From: Pirellulaceae bacterium
GTDB lineage: Bacteria; Planctomycetota; Planctomycetia; Pirellulales; Pirellulaceae
DNA: 64,000 nt
Direction of reading: 5' to 3'
NCBI GenBank assembly: GCA_023382975.1
Contig: JAHDXO010000057.1
Span: 1-64,000, forward strand
Shown: positions 1-9,133 of the stretch, piece by piece
Numbering within the stretch: position 1 is the stretch's first letter
Layout: every line of letters starts with the position of its first letter
Translations under genes and position numbers: made by a program
Notes under the pieces: model-generated
Told to the model about the DNA's origin: nothing
The model's database searches: none
Seen by the model: the letters and a program-made list of their open reading frames with translations, nothing else

Positions 1-350
1 GAAGTCTAGCAAAAACGGCTTGACAGGGTAAGATCAGTTTTGTTGCGCTGTACTATTAAGAAGCTGCTTGTTACCGAACTGACGAATCCGCGCCCAAGAG
101 ACCGTTCCACAGACAACGGCCAAGACTGACCCCGGCCGTTTCTGCCAGACTAGCACCTCGGTTTGCCTGTTTCTGCCTGCCCGAGTTTCTACGAGCCGCC
201 AGCGGAGCTAGACTGAGGGCGTCGTCAAGGAACTGTCCGACGATTTGTGACTTGGGATGACCCTGGCCTAAGCGGTATCCGGGATGCACCCGCTGACCCG
301 TTGTTCCACAACAGCAGCACGATAACCATCAACCGAAAAGAACCCGTCCC
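1..350. other. Intergenic, no gene recognised
   Basis: No convincing reading frame lies here. A TTGACA hexamer at 20-25 has no -10 box at normal spacing; the nearest candidate, TACTAT at 51-56, is 25 bases away. The stretch is the upstream region of the first sulfatase and I see no repeat or RNA gene in it. Confidence 0.5.
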
Positions 351-1763
351 ATGACTCTGCTTGTCAATTTGTGTCTTGCCACTTGCCTGATGTGCGGCGC
401 GGAGGGTGAGGCCGGGGCGCCGCCGCGGATGAACGTGCTGCTGATTGCAGTCGACGATCTGCGAGACTCACTGGGGTGCTACGGCAATGCGGCCGTGCGG
501 TCGCCGCATATCGATGCGCTGGCGGCCCGAGGAGTGTTGTTCGAGCGGGCGTACGTCCAGTATCCGGTGTGCAATCCGAGTCGGTGTTCGTTCCTGACCG
601 GGCTGCGCCCCGACCAAACCCAGGTCACCGACAACACGACGCTGCTGCGCGACCGACTGCCGGACGTGATCACTTGGCCGCAGATGCTGAAAGAGCACGG
701 CTGGCACGCGGCGGCGTTCGGCAAGATTTTCCACCTGGGCGGCGGGCGCGACGCGACGTTGCGGACCCGCTTCATCGACCTGCCCGCATCGTGGCACTCG
801 GCGGACGTGTTCGCGCCGACCGACGCGGGCCGACGGGCGCTCGAAGGCCGCAACCTTACCGGCGGCGCGTTGAGCTGGTGTCACTGGGCGATGGCCGACG
901 GCGACGACGACGATCAGCCGGACGGTCAGAACGCTCGTCAGGCCATCGCGCGGATGGAGCAACTCGGCGAACAGCCGTGGCTGATTGCCGTGGGCTTCCA
1001 CAAGCCGCACGATCCGTTCATCGCGCCCCGCAAGTACTTTGACCTCTATCCGCCCGAATCGTTGCAGTTGTACCGGGACCCGGACGGCATGACGCCCGCT
1101 CCGCCGTTGGCCGTGGGATTCGGTGCCTTCGGCGCAGCGTTCCGCAAGTTCACGGATCAGGAGCGGATCGAGTTTCTGCGGGCCTACTACGCTTGCACGT
1201 CGTTCATGGACGCGCAAGTCGGCCGGGTGCTTGCTGCGCTCGAACGGCTCGAACTGTGGGATCGCACGCTGGTGATCTTCGTCAGCGATCACGGCTACCA
1301 TTTGGGCGAACGCGACTGGTGGAACAAGAACACGCTGTTCGAGCGCAGTTGCCGGACGCCGTTGATCATCGCTGCGCCGGGCGTCAAGCCGGGCGTCGCG
1401 CGCGGGTTGGTCGAGTTGGTGGATCTGTTCCCGACCGTTGCCGACTTCTGCCGCGTGAAACCGCCGCCGGGACTGGCCGGCCAGAGTTTGCGTCCGCTGC
1501 TGGACGATCCGTCGCGTCCCGGGAAGCCCGCGGCGATCACGATGGTCACTCGTGGACCCAACCGGGGCGACAGTCTCCGCAACGATCGCTGGCGCTATAC
1601 CGTGTGGAGCGACGGCGCTCGGGAACTTTACGACCATGCCTCCGATCCCCAAGAGACGCGAAACGTGGTGGAAGCCAACGCCGACATTGCTGCGGAACTG
1701 CAGGAAAGCCTGAATGCGGCACGCCGCAGCCCCGAGTCCGGCGCCGATCACGGCGACGAATAG
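351..1763 (+). CDS. Sulfatase, iduronate-2-sulfatase type
   Basis: Type I sulfatase that would hydrolyse sulfate esters, probably on sulfated polysaccharides, outside the cytoplasm. The N-terminus is a short hydrophobic leader (residues 1-16). Metal-binding DD is at 35-36. The formylglycine site reads VCNPSRCSF with the modified Cys at 74, matching C-x-P-S-R. GFHKPHDPF and FVSDHGYHLGE motifs are those of the iduronate-2-sulfatase subgroup, which guides the specific call. Length of 470 residues is normal. A second sulfatase follows 50 bases downstream on the same strand, so the two probably form one transcription unit. A maturation enzyme for formylglycine is not in the window. Exact substrate is unknown. 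Confidence 0.93.
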   Translation: MTLLVNLCLATCLMCGAEGEAGAPPRMNVLLIAVDDLRDSLGCYGNAAVRSPHIDALAARGVLFERAYVQYPVCNPSRCSFLTGLRPDQTQVTDNTTLLRDRLPDVITWPQMLKEHGWHAAAFGKIFHLGGGRDATLRTRFIDLPASWHSADVFAPTDAGRRALEGRNLTGGALSWCHWAMADGDDDDQPDGQNARQAIARMEQLGEQPWLIAVGFHKPHDPFIAPRKYFDLYPPESLQLYRDPDGMTPAPPLAVGFGAFGAAFRKFTDQERIEFLRAYYACTSFMDAQVGRVLAALERLELWDRTLVIFVSDHGYHLGERDWWNKNTLFERSCRTPLIIAAPGVKPGVARGLVELVDLFPTVADFCRVKPPPGLAGQSLRPLLDDPSRPGKPAAITMVTRGPNRGDSLRNDRWRYTVWSDGARELYDHASDPQETRNVVEANADIAAELQESLNAARRSPESGADHGDE

Positions 1764-1813
1764 GTTCGAACCCGTATCAATGTACACCCCCTTGATCTGG
1801 ATGCGAGGAAGTC

Positions 1814-3244
1814 ATGACGCGAATTTCGGAACGCCAATACGTTGAGCATCGTCCCTTGCCGGCACTCAAGCCGGTTCTTTTTCTTGTCCTCTTTCTCCTG
1901 GCCTCCCCGTCCGTTGTCGATGCGTGGGCCGCGGCGCCGCAGCCGAATGTCGTCGTGCTGCTGGCCGACGATCTGGGTTGGAAAGACATCGGCTGCTATG
2001 GCGGCCCGGTCAAGACGCCGGCACTCGACGGTCTCGCTGCGCAAGGCATGCGTTTCACGGATTTCTATTCGGGCTGCGCCGTCTGCTCGCCGTCTCGCGC
2101 CACGCTGCTCACCGGGCGGCAGCACATCCGCACCGGCGTGTACAGTTGGATCGCCGACGGCTCTCAGAACTCCCACCTGCTGGAGCGCGAGGTCACGTTG
2201 GCAGAAGTGCTGAAGCAGGCGGGCTACGCCACCGCGCACGTCGGCAAATGGCATCTCGGCCTGCCTACCGCCGGGCGGCCGAAGCCCACGCCTGACCAGC
2301 ACGGTTTCGATCACTGGTTCGCGACCGTCAACAACGCCGCTCCCAGCCATCGGAACCCCAACAACTTCATCCGCAACGGAGAGCCGGTCGGGCAAATCGA
2401 AGGCTACTCGTGCCAGATTGTGGTGGATGAAGCCATCGCTTGGCTCGACCAGCGGCGAGAAGTGAAACAGCCCTTCTATCTGAACGTCTGGTTTCACGAG
2501 CCTCACGCGCCGATCGCCGCGCCGGACGATCTCGTGGCCGGTTACGGCGCGCCGGGCGACCAGGCCGCCGTCTACTCGGGCACCATCGAGAACACCGACC
2601 GTGCGATCGGTCGGTTGCTGGCCAAGCTCCGCACGATCTCGCCCGCTGAGGAAACGCTGATCGTCTATGCCTCGGACAACGGCAGCTACCGCCGCGACCG
2701 AGTCGGCCACTTGCGCGGGCAGAAAGGCGTCAACTGGGAAGGCGGCATCCGCGTGCCGGGGATCTTCGCGTGGCCTGGTGCGATCCCGGCAGGCCGCGTC
2801 GAGCCGACACCGGCCGGCCTGGTGGATGTGCTGCCCACGGTCTGCGGCCTACTTGGCATCGCGCCGCCGGCCGGCGTCCATCTGGACGGTTCCGACCTGA
2901 GCCCGCTGCTGCGTCCGCGGGCCGACGTCGAATTCGTTCGCCACCAACCGTTGTTCTGGCACCTGCAGAAGTCCCGTCCCATCGTAGCGCTGCGCGACGG
3001 CCGCTGGTCACTCACTGCCGATCCTGACTACGAGCTTTCCACCGACAACCTCTTCCGCGAGGCGTGGATTCCGGTCATCAAATCGGGCGGCTACCGGAAT
3101 TGGCAATTGTTCGATCTCGAAGCCGATCCCGGACAGACCACCGATCTGGCCGAAGCGCATCCCGAGGTGCTTGCCCGGCTCAAGGCTCGTTTACTCGAGA
3201 TCAACGCCAGCGTCATGGCGGACGGCACGGACTGGCACGAGTGA
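1814..3244 (+). CDS. Sulfatase, arylsulfatase type
   Basis: Second type I sulfatase, 476 residues. A signal-anchor or signal peptide is visible at about residues 20-41 (LFLVLFLLASPSVVDAWA), so the enzyme is exported. The metal pair DD is at 52-53. The formylglycine motif is CSPSRATLLTGR with the reactive Cys at 91. AHVGKWHLG and YASDNGS blocks are typical arylsulfatase/N-acetylgalactosamine-sulfatase signatures. GAGGA sits 6 bases before the ATG at 1814, supporting this start. It differs in subgroup from the sulfatase upstream, so the pair likely acts on different linkages of one glycan; that is inference. Confidence 0.93.
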   Translation: MTRISERQYVEHRPLPALKPVLFLVLFLLASPSVVDAWAAAPQPNVVVLLADDLGWKDIGCYGGPVKTPALDGLAAQGMRFTDFYSGCAVCSPSRATLLTGRQHIRTGVYSWIADGSQNSHLLEREVTLAEVLKQAGYATAHVGKWHLGLPTAGRPKPTPDQHGFDHWFATVNNAAPSHRNPNNFIRNGEPVGQIEGYSCQIVVDEAIAWLDQRREVKQPFYLNVWFHEPHAPIAAPDDLVAGYGAPGDQAAVYSGTIENTDRAIGRLLAKLRTISPAEETLIVYASDNGSYRRDRVGHLRGQKGVNWEGGIRVPGIFAWPGAIPAGRVEPTPAGLVDVLPTVCGLLGIAPPAGVHLDGSDLSPLLRPRADVEFVRHQPLFWHLQKSRPIVALRDGRWSLTADPDYELSTDNLFREAWIPVIKSGGYRNWQLFDLEADPGQTTDLAEAHPEVLARLKARLLEINASVMADGTDWHE

Positions 3245-3247
3245 AAC

Positions 3248-3664
3248 ATGGCTGTGCTGGACATCAATTGGCATCCAACTTCGAAGCAACTGCGGCAGTT
3301 CGCCGTCTTGCAGTTGTTGTTCTTCGGCCTTGTCGCCGTCTGGCTCAATCACCGCAGCGGCGGTCGTGCGGCGACGGTGGTGGTGTTGAGTCTGTCGTTG
3401 CTGACCTGTCTGGTCGGGTTGGTGCGGCCACAATCGCTGCGCTGGTTCTTCGTCGGCTGGATCGTGGCCGCTTATCCGATCGGTTGGTGTGTCTCGTACC
3501 TGTTGCTCACCGCGCTCTTCTATTTGGTCGTTACGCCGATCGGAATGATCATGGCGTGCTGCGGCTACGATCCGATGCATCGACGATGGGACCGACAAGC
3601 CAAGACCTACTGGCGTCCGCGGACGCCAGCGGATGACGTCGAAAGATATTTCAAGCAGTACTGA
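3248..3664 (+). CDS. SxtJ family membrane protein
   Basis: Small membrane protein of 138 residues with four or five hydrophobic segments and a basic C-terminal tail. The tail block FYLVVTPIGMIM followed by DPMHRRWDRQAKTYW matches the conserved end of the SxtJ family (named from the saxitoxin cluster, function unknown). The start is 3 bases after the sulfatase stop and the stop is 5 bases before the DUF5989 gene, so it is embedded in the same operon. In many bacteria SxtJ and DUF5989 precede a carbamoyltransferase; none is present here. No catalytic residues are evident. Confidence 0.8.
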   Translation: MAVLDINWHPTSKQLRQFAVLQLLFFGLVAVWLNHRSGGRAATVVVLSLSLLTCLVGLVRPQSLRWFFVGWIVAAYPIGWCVSYLLLTALFYLVVTPIGMIMACCGYDPMHRRWDRQAKTYWRPRTPADDVERYFKQY

Positions 3665-3669
3665 AGCCG

Positions 3670-3888
3670 ATGACCGATACCACCGAACCGCCCGAGACCG
3701 ATCAAGAACGCGAATTCGCCCAGCAGGCCGAACAGCGCCCGCCCGGCATCGTCGCCGAGTTCTGGGACTTTCTGATCCACAACAAGAAATGGTGGATCAC
3801 CCCGATCATCGTCATCCTGCTGTTGATGGGCGCATTGATTCTCTTGAGCAGTACCCCGCTCGCGCCGTTCATCTACCCGTTTTGGTAA
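3670..3888 (+). CDS. DUF5989 family small membrane protein
   Basis: 72 residues: an acidic, Gln-rich N-terminus, then the conserved block VAEFWDFLIHNKKWWITPI leading into one transmembrane helix and a short APFIYPFW tail. This is the full DUF5989 pattern, a family of unknown function found beside SxtJ. It lies 5 bases after the SxtJ gene and 6 bases before the C25 peptidase gene, so the three are almost certainly cotranscribed. The N-terminal extension of about 25 residues before the domain is longer than usual. Confidence 0.8.
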   Translation: MTDTTEPPETDQEREFAQQAEQRPPGIVAEFWDFLIHNKKWWITPIIVILLLMGALILLSSTPLAPFIYPFW

Positions 3889-3894
3889 GGATTC

Positions 3895-5379
3895 ATGATG
3901 AAAGAACACCATCGAATGACAATCGGCAAACGATTTTCAAGCGAGCCAGCGATCACCAACCAAGCGTTTGCACTGCTTCTCGCGGCGGTCGCGTGGTGTG
4001 TTCTGTGGCTGTTCGTCTTGCCGTTGCCACCATCGGCAGCGCGCGATGGCGAAATGCCTTCGCTGGAAAGGAAGTTCGTGGTGGTTGCACCCGCCGGATT
4101 CCACGAGTCATTAGCTGATTTTCTCGCGCACAAGGCCAAGCAGCTCACGGTCGAGTTGGTCGGTCTGGAGGACGTTCTGAAGGACCAATCTGGCGTGGAC
4201 GATCCGGAGAAGTTGAAGCGGTTCTTGTTTGGACGCTGGCGAGACAATCGTCTCGGCTATGCCTTGCTGGTTGGCGATGTGGATGTGATGCCCGTGCGGT
4301 ACATGGCCCTTGACCGCGTGACGCCGGCGGCCTTCGACTACGCTTTCTACCCGTCGGATCTGTACTACGCCGATCTGGCCAAGGCGGATGGCACTTTCGA
4401 CGACTGGAATGCCAGCCGAGACGGATTTCACGGATCGTATTTCGGCGAGGTGCGCGGCGAGAAAAACAAGGACGGGCCGATCAACGAGGATCAGGTGGAT
4501 TACCTGCCGGACATCGCCGTCGGGCGTTGGCCGGTGAGCACCGCGGAACAGGCGGCGACCGCGGCCCGGAAGACCATCCGCTACGAGCAGGGCTTGTTGG
4601 CGGGCGACAAGCCGGGATGGAACCGAACCGCGATCCTGGCGGTCCAAGGTTGGGTCGACAGCCGTCGTCTGCTGGACGGGGTGGCCCGAGACCTGTCGCC
4701 GCGCTGGCAGGTCACCAAGCTGTACTATGGCAGCCGATACCCGGAGCCAACGACGCCGCCGACGGAAGCGGCCTTGTACGATCTGTTGAACACCGGAGTC
4801 GGACTGGTGCTTCACACGGGGCATGGCGAGACGAATCGCTGGGACCATTGCTGCACGGTTTCTGGACTGGCCCAAGTGAAGAACGCCGACCGACTGCCGG
4901 TGTTGTTCTCCGTGGGTTGCTCGACAGCCCATTTCGCCCCCCTCGCCCCTTACGATTCCTACACCGACACGGACGGTATGTCGCACCAGGGAACGGACCG
5001 CGGCGAAGTGTTCTCTGCCCCGCCACCCCCGCCGGCCGCGTACCAGCGGGAATTCAATCGCACGGGCTTGGGTGAGGCGGCCTTGCGGCACGGCGACAAC
5101 GGCGCGGTGGCCTACATCGGCTGCAACACGGGCAGTCAGCCCTGCGCCCAAACGCTGCTGGTCGGATTCTCCAAGGCATTGGCGAATGCCGACCAGCCGC
5201 GCCTGGGCGACGCCTGGGCTAGTGCGGTGCGGTACTATCACACCCAAGAGCGGCTGGCGGATCTCCGGCCCACGACCAGTTGGTATCCGGCCAGCATCTT
5301 TTTTCAAGGGATGAAGTTCATGGTCTTCGGCGATCCGACCCTGCTGATGCCGCCTGTCGCACCGCCCGACGCGCAGTGA
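3895..5379 (+). CDS. Gingipain-like C25 family cysteine peptidase
   Basis: Putative exported cysteine peptidase with the caspase-like fold of family C25. An N-terminal hydrophobic segment (about residues 22-45) acts as signal or anchor. The catalytic pair is visible: HTGHGE with His310 and FSVGCSTAHF with Cys342, a spacing of 32 that agrees with gingipains. A block LLVGDVDVMPVRYMA near residue 125 is also typical of the C25 N-terminal subdomain. No C-terminal sorting domain is present and 494 residues is compact, so it is likely a membrane-attached protease. Two in-frame ATGs lie at 3895 and 3898; AAGGA at 3887-3891 favours the second. Target unknown. Confidence 0.82.
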   Translation: MMKEHHRMTIGKRFSSEPAITNQAFALLLAAVAWCVLWLFVLPLPPSAARDGEMPSLERKFVVVAPAGFHESLADFLAHKAKQLTVELVGLEDVLKDQSGVDDPEKLKRFLFGRWRDNRLGYALLVGDVDVMPVRYMALDRVTPAAFDYAFYPSDLYYADLAKADGTFDDWNASRDGFHGSYFGEVRGEKNKDGPINEDQVDYLPDIAVGRWPVSTAEQAATAARKTIRYEQGLLAGDKPGWNRTAILAVQGWVDSRRLLDGVARDLSPRWQVTKLYYGSRYPEPTTPPTEAALYDLLNTGVGLVLHTGHGETNRWDHCCTVSGLAQVKNADRLPVLFSVGCSTAHFAPLAPYDSYTDTDGMSHQGTDRGEVFSAPPPPPAAYQREFNRTGLGEAALRHGDNGAVAYIGCNTGSQPCAQTLLVGFSKALANADQPRLGDAWASAVRYYHTQERLADLRPTTSWYPASIFFQGMKFMVFGDPTLLMPPVAPPDAQ

Positions 5380-5528
5380 CCAGACACGTTCATCAATTTG
5401 GAACTTGGCGGTAGATCGGCGTGGGTTGGGACGAAGTGCGGCAGATCGCTTGCGGCACGCCGCATCGCCAAGTATCCTCAATCCCGTCCGAAACTCAAAC
5501 GACTCTACAACCCGAGGAGCAAGCGAAC

Positions 5529-5930
5529 ATGGAAATCAATCGTCGAACGTTGTTGGCGAGTGGAACGGCATTGGCGAGCCTGGCCGTTCTGCGCGGCGAG
5601 ACGGCAGCCCACGGCGCGGGCAATGCCGAGGTGCCCGAGGGCGCAGTGATTCTGACGGCCATGGTCAAGGCCAAGCCGGGGCAGGAGGATGCGGTGAAGG
5701 AAGCCTTGATGTCGATGGTCGAGCCGACTCGGAAAGAACCGGGCTGCCTGTGCTACAACCTCCACCAGTCGAAGACCGACCCGACGCAATTCATGTTCTA
5801 CGAACAATGGGCCAGCCAGGAAGCACTGGACGCCCACGGCCAAACGCCGCACATGAAAGCCCTTGGTGGAAAGCTCAAAGGAAATACCGACAAGGGCGGC
5901 GGAGTCGTCTTCTATGCCTTGCTGGAGTAG
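5529..5930 (+). CDS. Exported antibiotic biosynthesis monooxygenase (ABM) domain protein
   Basis: 133 residues. The start is placed at ATG 5529 because GAGGAG (5514-5519) stands 9 bases upstream and because the protein then opens with a twin-arginine leader, INRRTLLASGTALASLAVL. The body is one ABM/quinol monooxygenase domain: AMVKAKPGQEDAVKEALMSM, then EPGCLCYNLHQS and FMFYEQWASQEALDAH, the classic three blocks of this ferredoxin-like dimeric fold. Such proteins oxidise quinols or act in poorly defined redox chemistry. Tat export of an ABM protein is common in planctomycetes. Substrate cannot be deduced. Confidence 0.88.
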   Translation: MEINRRTLLASGTALASLAVLRGETAAHGAGNAEVPEGAVILTAMVKAKPGQEDAVKEALMSMVEPTRKEPGCLCYNLHQSKTDPTQFMFYEQWASQEALDAHGQTPHMKALGGKLKGNTDKGGGVVFYALLE

Positions 5931-6009
5931 GACGGGTGGCGCGTCCGCGACAAGGCGCAAGCCGCCGGGCGTCGTGCCCACTCGAGACCGGCGGCGAGCG
6001 CCATTCCGC

Positions 6010-7476
6010 TCACTTCCACAATTCGTCGATGATTTCCACCGTCCGGTCGACCAGCATCTGTCCGCCCTCCGGGCCGATCACGTTGCTTTGCGGGATGGCC
6101 GAATACGAGCCGCTGGCCTGCGCCCGCTCGGTCGGCAAGTAGCTGCCGAAGCCAGACATCTGCAGGATGAATGTCTGCGTCGCTTTCGACCTCGCCTTGA
6201 TGCGAATGCCGTATTCGCAGAACAGTTCGAACGGATTGGAGCAGATCACCAGGTCGCCGAGCCGAACGACGTGAATCTCGACCGGATAGGTCGCGTCCGG
6301 CTCCTTCTGCAATTGCTCGTAGCGTTTCACGACGCCGTGATGCCAATCCCGGGCCATAAAGGCGACGCGCGGGGCGCTGGCGGGATCTTTGTCGAGTTGC
6401 TCCATGACCTTGTTGTACTCGGCCAGGGCTTGCTGGTACTGCGTTTCGGAAATCTTATTCAACGGCAATTGCAGCGTGACGGCAACGTGTCGCAGCGTCG
6501 GATCGGCGATCTTCTCTTGTTGGACCGCATCGAACGTTTGGCTGACCGAAAGGTCGATCCGCCGGGCCAGTTCCTGCATCTCGTTCAGGCCACGCAGGCT
6601 TCGCATGCGAGCATTGGCGGCTTTGTGCAGCAGCGGACGCGGCGAGATGTCCCCCGCCGCGGCGCCCCAGCCCAGAACAACGACTTCTTCGCCGTACCGC
6701 GCTTTCAAATTGTCGCGGACGGGAAGCCAGAAGTCCGCGTTGATCGAGGACTGACCTTCGACCACCTGAGCCGGACAGGCAACGTTGACGGCGATCGCCA
6801 GCAACTTGTCCTGCTGATCGTAGAAGAAAATCGAGCCCACATCGTCGTCGTCCATGCCTTCCAGATGGACGAAGTCCGCGCGATTCGTGTTGCCGTACAT
6901 CTGTGCCGAACCGTTCGCATAGACGACCCGGCGACTGAAGCCGATGCTGTTCCGGTCCAGGCCGTACGACATTTTTCCCGGCGCGATGCTCTTCCACGCG
7001 GCCACGACGCCGTCGCTGATCTTGTCGGCCAGATAGTCGATCGTTTCTTCGACGGTCATCGTTTGGTCGTTGACCGGTATGCCCGGCGTTCCCAAACGTA
7101 GGACGGGAGCGGTATGCGTGTGCGTCGCGGTCAGCACCATGTGCTGAACGTCGATCGAAGCGTCCTTCTTTGCCACCGCGTCCCGGATCGCCTGGACGAC
7201 GACCTCCGGCAACTGCAGCAGGTCCAGCGAGACCAAGGTGGTCTGAGCGTCCGCGGACCGCAGGGCGACGACGTTGGCCGTCAGAGGCGTGTCCGGTTTG
7301 GTCGACAGTCGCAGGCCGAACTGTCCCCACAGGGCAACGGCCTTGTTTGGCGTGATGTCGACGGACGCGGTCCCCACCTGTAACTCGGCGCCGCCGGACA
7401 GGGTTGGGATGAGCAGACAAATCAACCAACCGCTGCACACGGTTCTGACGACAACGCTCGGAGAACACTTCTTCAT
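6010..7476 (-). CDS. Neutral/alkaline non-lysosomal ceramidase domain protein
   Basis: 488 residues. AAAGGAG lies 8 bases before the ATG, and a signal peptide spans about residues 10-30. The body begins with the family hallmark VGTASVDITPNKAVALWG and carries LTATHTHTAP, the His-rich zinc-site segment of neutral ceramidases, followed by NRADFVH. It matches the N-terminal catalytic domain; the C-terminal immunoglobulin-like domain of classical ceramidases is not obvious, so this is the shorter form widespread in planctomycetes. It would hydrolyse N-acyl bonds of sphingolipid-like or other amidated lipids outside the cytoplasm; the real substrate is uncertain. Transcribed alone against the preceding ABM gene. 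Confidence 0.85.
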   Translation of the reverse strand: MKKCSPSVVVRTVCSGWLICLLIPTLSGGAELQVGTASVDITPNKAVALWGQFGLRLSTKPDTPLTANVVALRSADAQTTLVSLDLLQLPEVVVQAIRDAVAKKDASIDVQHMVLTATHTHTAPVLRLGTPGIPVNDQTMTVEETIDYLADKISDGVVAAWKSIAPGKMSYGLDRNSIGFSRRVVYANGSAQMYGNTNRADFVHLEGMDDDDVGSIFFYDQQDKLLAIAVNVACPAQVVEGQSSINADFWLPVRDNLKARYGEEVVVLGWGAAAGDISPRPLLHKAANARMRSLRGLNEMQELARRIDLSVSQTFDAVQQEKIADPTLRHVAVTLQLPLNKISETQYQQALAEYNKVMEQLDKDPASAPRVAFMARDWHHGVVKRYEQLQKEPDATYPVEIHVVRLGDLVICSNPFELFCEYGIRIKARSKATQTFILQMSGFGSYLPTERAQASGSYSAIPQSNVIGPEGGQMLVDRTVEIIDELWK

Positions 7477-7527
7477 ACCCGGCTCCTTTCGAAATGGATG
7501 GCTGCTCTCCAGGTCCGCTTCCGGCCG

Positions 7528-8421
7528 TCACCAGATCCGGTTGTCCTGGGTCAAGTCAACACCGTCCTCGATCACAAATCCGCTCAATCGCACGGTGTCT
7601 TGGAGAAAAGCAACGATCTCTTCCCGTTCCATCGTGCCGATGAAGCCACGGTGCTTCTTGGAAAGCTTGTTGAATTCAACGACCGCCTTTTTCAATGCGG
7701 AATAGATCGACGTGGCGTTCTTCTTCTGCGTCGCCTTGGCGACGGAATCGACGAACGACGAAAGCACCTTTTCGGAATCGGCCAGGGCGGTTGGCGTCAA
7801 CTCGTCGTCTCCCGACCGCATTCGCCGCTCCCATTTGCGCGTCGGCAACTTTTCCTTCTGCTTTTCGATCGCACTGGCTTGGTCCGACGAGATGTTCTTT
7901 TTCTGCTGAGCGATGTTCTCCACCAAGTCTCTCTTCTTGCGTTCGGCGTGGTGCAGTGCCCAGATCCGAAACCATGCCAGCGTGTTGTCCTTGTCGAACA
8001 CGACCAGGATCTCGAAGTCGTCGTCGTAAAACGTCCAGATCGGTTCGCCTGAAACGTTCTTGCCTTTGCTGAACGGCTTTCGGCCAAGGGCCTGTTGGAT
8101 CGCCGCGGGTGTGTCGCCAAAGCGGAGGCCATACGGAAGCGGGACATCTTGCAAACCCTGGGGTCGGAAAGTCATCTCGGACAGGATGACTTCTTCGTCC
8201 TTGGTGGATTTGAAGGTGCTCGTCGGTTCCGCGATCTGCTTGGCGTAGAAGCCCTTGTACCAGAAGGTGAAGGTGAGCCCGCAGGTGACGCTCTTGATCG
8301 AATCGTATCGCTCGAGCGACGCTTTGTCTTCGCAGACAGCGCCCCATTCCGCCAGCGCCTTGTCGATCAACGGGTCGTAGATGGATCGACCAAACAGCGA
8401 CGTGATCTGTGCAAGGTCCAT
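7528..8421 (-). CDS. Hypothetical cytoplasmic protein
   Basis: Not recognised with certainty. 297 residues, no signal peptide, GGGAG 7 bases before the ATG. The N-terminal half has two short repeats of an LFG/LGRKP type block separated by beta-rich sequence (LPYGLRFGDTPAAIQQALG, then FYDDDFEILVVFDKD). The middle (about 145-185) is highly charged and helical. The C-terminal part contains NKLSKKHRGFIGTMEREEI, a block that recalls proteins near polymorphic-toxin immunity genes, but this resemblance is from memory and weak. It is cotranscribed ahead of the ceramidase gene, 51 bases apart. Confidence 0.7.
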   Translation of the reverse strand: MDLAQITSLFGRSIYDPLIDKALAEWGAVCEDKASLERYDSIKSVTCGLTFTFWYKGFYAKQIAEPTSTFKSTKDEEVILSEMTFRPQGLQDVPLPYGLRFGDTPAAIQQALGRKPFSKGKNVSGEPIWTFYDDDFEILVVFDKDNTLAWFRIWALHHAERKKRDLVENIAQQKKNISSDQASAIEKQKEKLPTRKWERRMRSGDDELTPTALADSEKVLSSFVDSVAKATQKKNATSIYSALKKAVVEFNKLSKKHRGFIGTMEREEIVAFLQDTVRLSGFVIEDGVDLTQDNRIW

Positions 8422-8630
8422 TCCAGTCTCCCGAAAGCGGATGCGATTCAGTTCCTGCCAAGCACCGGCAGGTTCGCGCCTTCAAATGCCGGTCGCCGAC
8501 CCCGATTTTACCAGCCAGTGAATCAGATTCCAGCGGCTATTCAGTCTCGTTCACCATTGGGACGAGCCCGCTGGGGTCTAACCTGGTCCTTCCGGGTTTG
8601 TCGTGGGTTTGCGGCATTCGCCGCATTTTC

Positions 8631-8677
8631 CTCCCCTTTCGTCTCCCCAGCCACAAGTGAGGGAGGCGAGAGGGGAG
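8631..8677. repeat. Inverted repeat (fold-back), 17-base arms
   Basis: CTCCCCTTTCGTCTCCC (8631-8647) pairs with GGGAGGCGAGAGGGGAG (8661-8677), 15 of 17 bases as Watson-Crick pairs. No T-run follows, so it is not an obvious terminator. Confidence 0.7.
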
Positions 8678-8910
8678 AAGAATGCTACCGGGAACTGGTG
8701 CAGCCGGTTTTTCGTTAGCATTTTGTGCTTGGATCGGTGCCTGCTTCAGCCTGGAGGGCCTAGCGAATCCGTCGATTTCGAGCATTCGAGGCGTCGGACC
8801 TACCCACGGAGAACCCGGATGGACCAAAAACCTATCGCCACAACGGAACAAGAACCGGCGTATGTCAAGACGCAATCTCTCACAGAAACGCGATAAATCG
8901 AACACGCCAC

Positions 8911-8977
8911 GTCGGGAGTCGTTTTCGGGGACAGCGACTTCCAGATGGTTCGTCGTTGCCCGAAAACGACTCCCGAC
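8911..8977. repeat. Perfect 19-base inverted repeat, dispersed family
   Basis: GTCGGGAGTCGTTTTCGGG at 8911-8929 is matched by its exact complement at 8959-8977, loop 29 bases. The right arm plus flank (8941-8980) is also found, inverted, at 16181-16219 with about three differences, showing that this is a mobile or amplified unit. Confidence 0.85.
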
Positions 8978-8985
8978 CCCGTTCT

Positions 8986-9113
8986 GACGATGGCCGCGCG
9001 AGAGTGACCGAATCATGCGCTCCACCGAGCAAGCTCGGCGGGGGCGCGCTTCTCGGGAGTCCGCGATGTATAGTGCAGAATCGTCGTCCCACCGAGCAAG
9101 CTCGGCGGAGACG
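8986..9113. repeat. Direct repeat copy 1 (about 127 bp)
   Basis: This segment is nearly identical to 9357-9482. It begins GACGATGGCCGCGCG, includes GTGACCGAATCATGCG, and contains two copies of the CCACCGAGCAAGCTCGGCGG palindrome (about 9022-9041 and 9089-9108). The differences between copies are a few substitutions and a two-base indel. Confidence 0.85.
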
Positions 9114-9133
9114 TTGCCCGAGTTCATAGACTA

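Noticed and set aside
20..56. TTGACA with TACTAT as a promoter
   Set aside because: The spacer is 25 bases, too long for a sigma70-type promoter.
71..289. 72-codon minus-strand frame at the window start
   Set aside because: No family motif, no ribosome site, and composition like non-coding DNA.
468..1787. 439-codon frame antisense to the first sulfatase
   Set aside because: Antisense shadow due to high GC at third positions; the sulfatase motifs fix the coding strand.
1755..1800. GGTTCGAACC resembling a tRNA T-arm
   Set aside because: No acceptor, D or anticodon arm can be built around it on either strand; it overlaps a gene end.
8603..8987. Two plus-strand frames of about 100 codons in the repeat island
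   Set aside because: They run through fold-back repeats, lack ribosome sites and have no motif.
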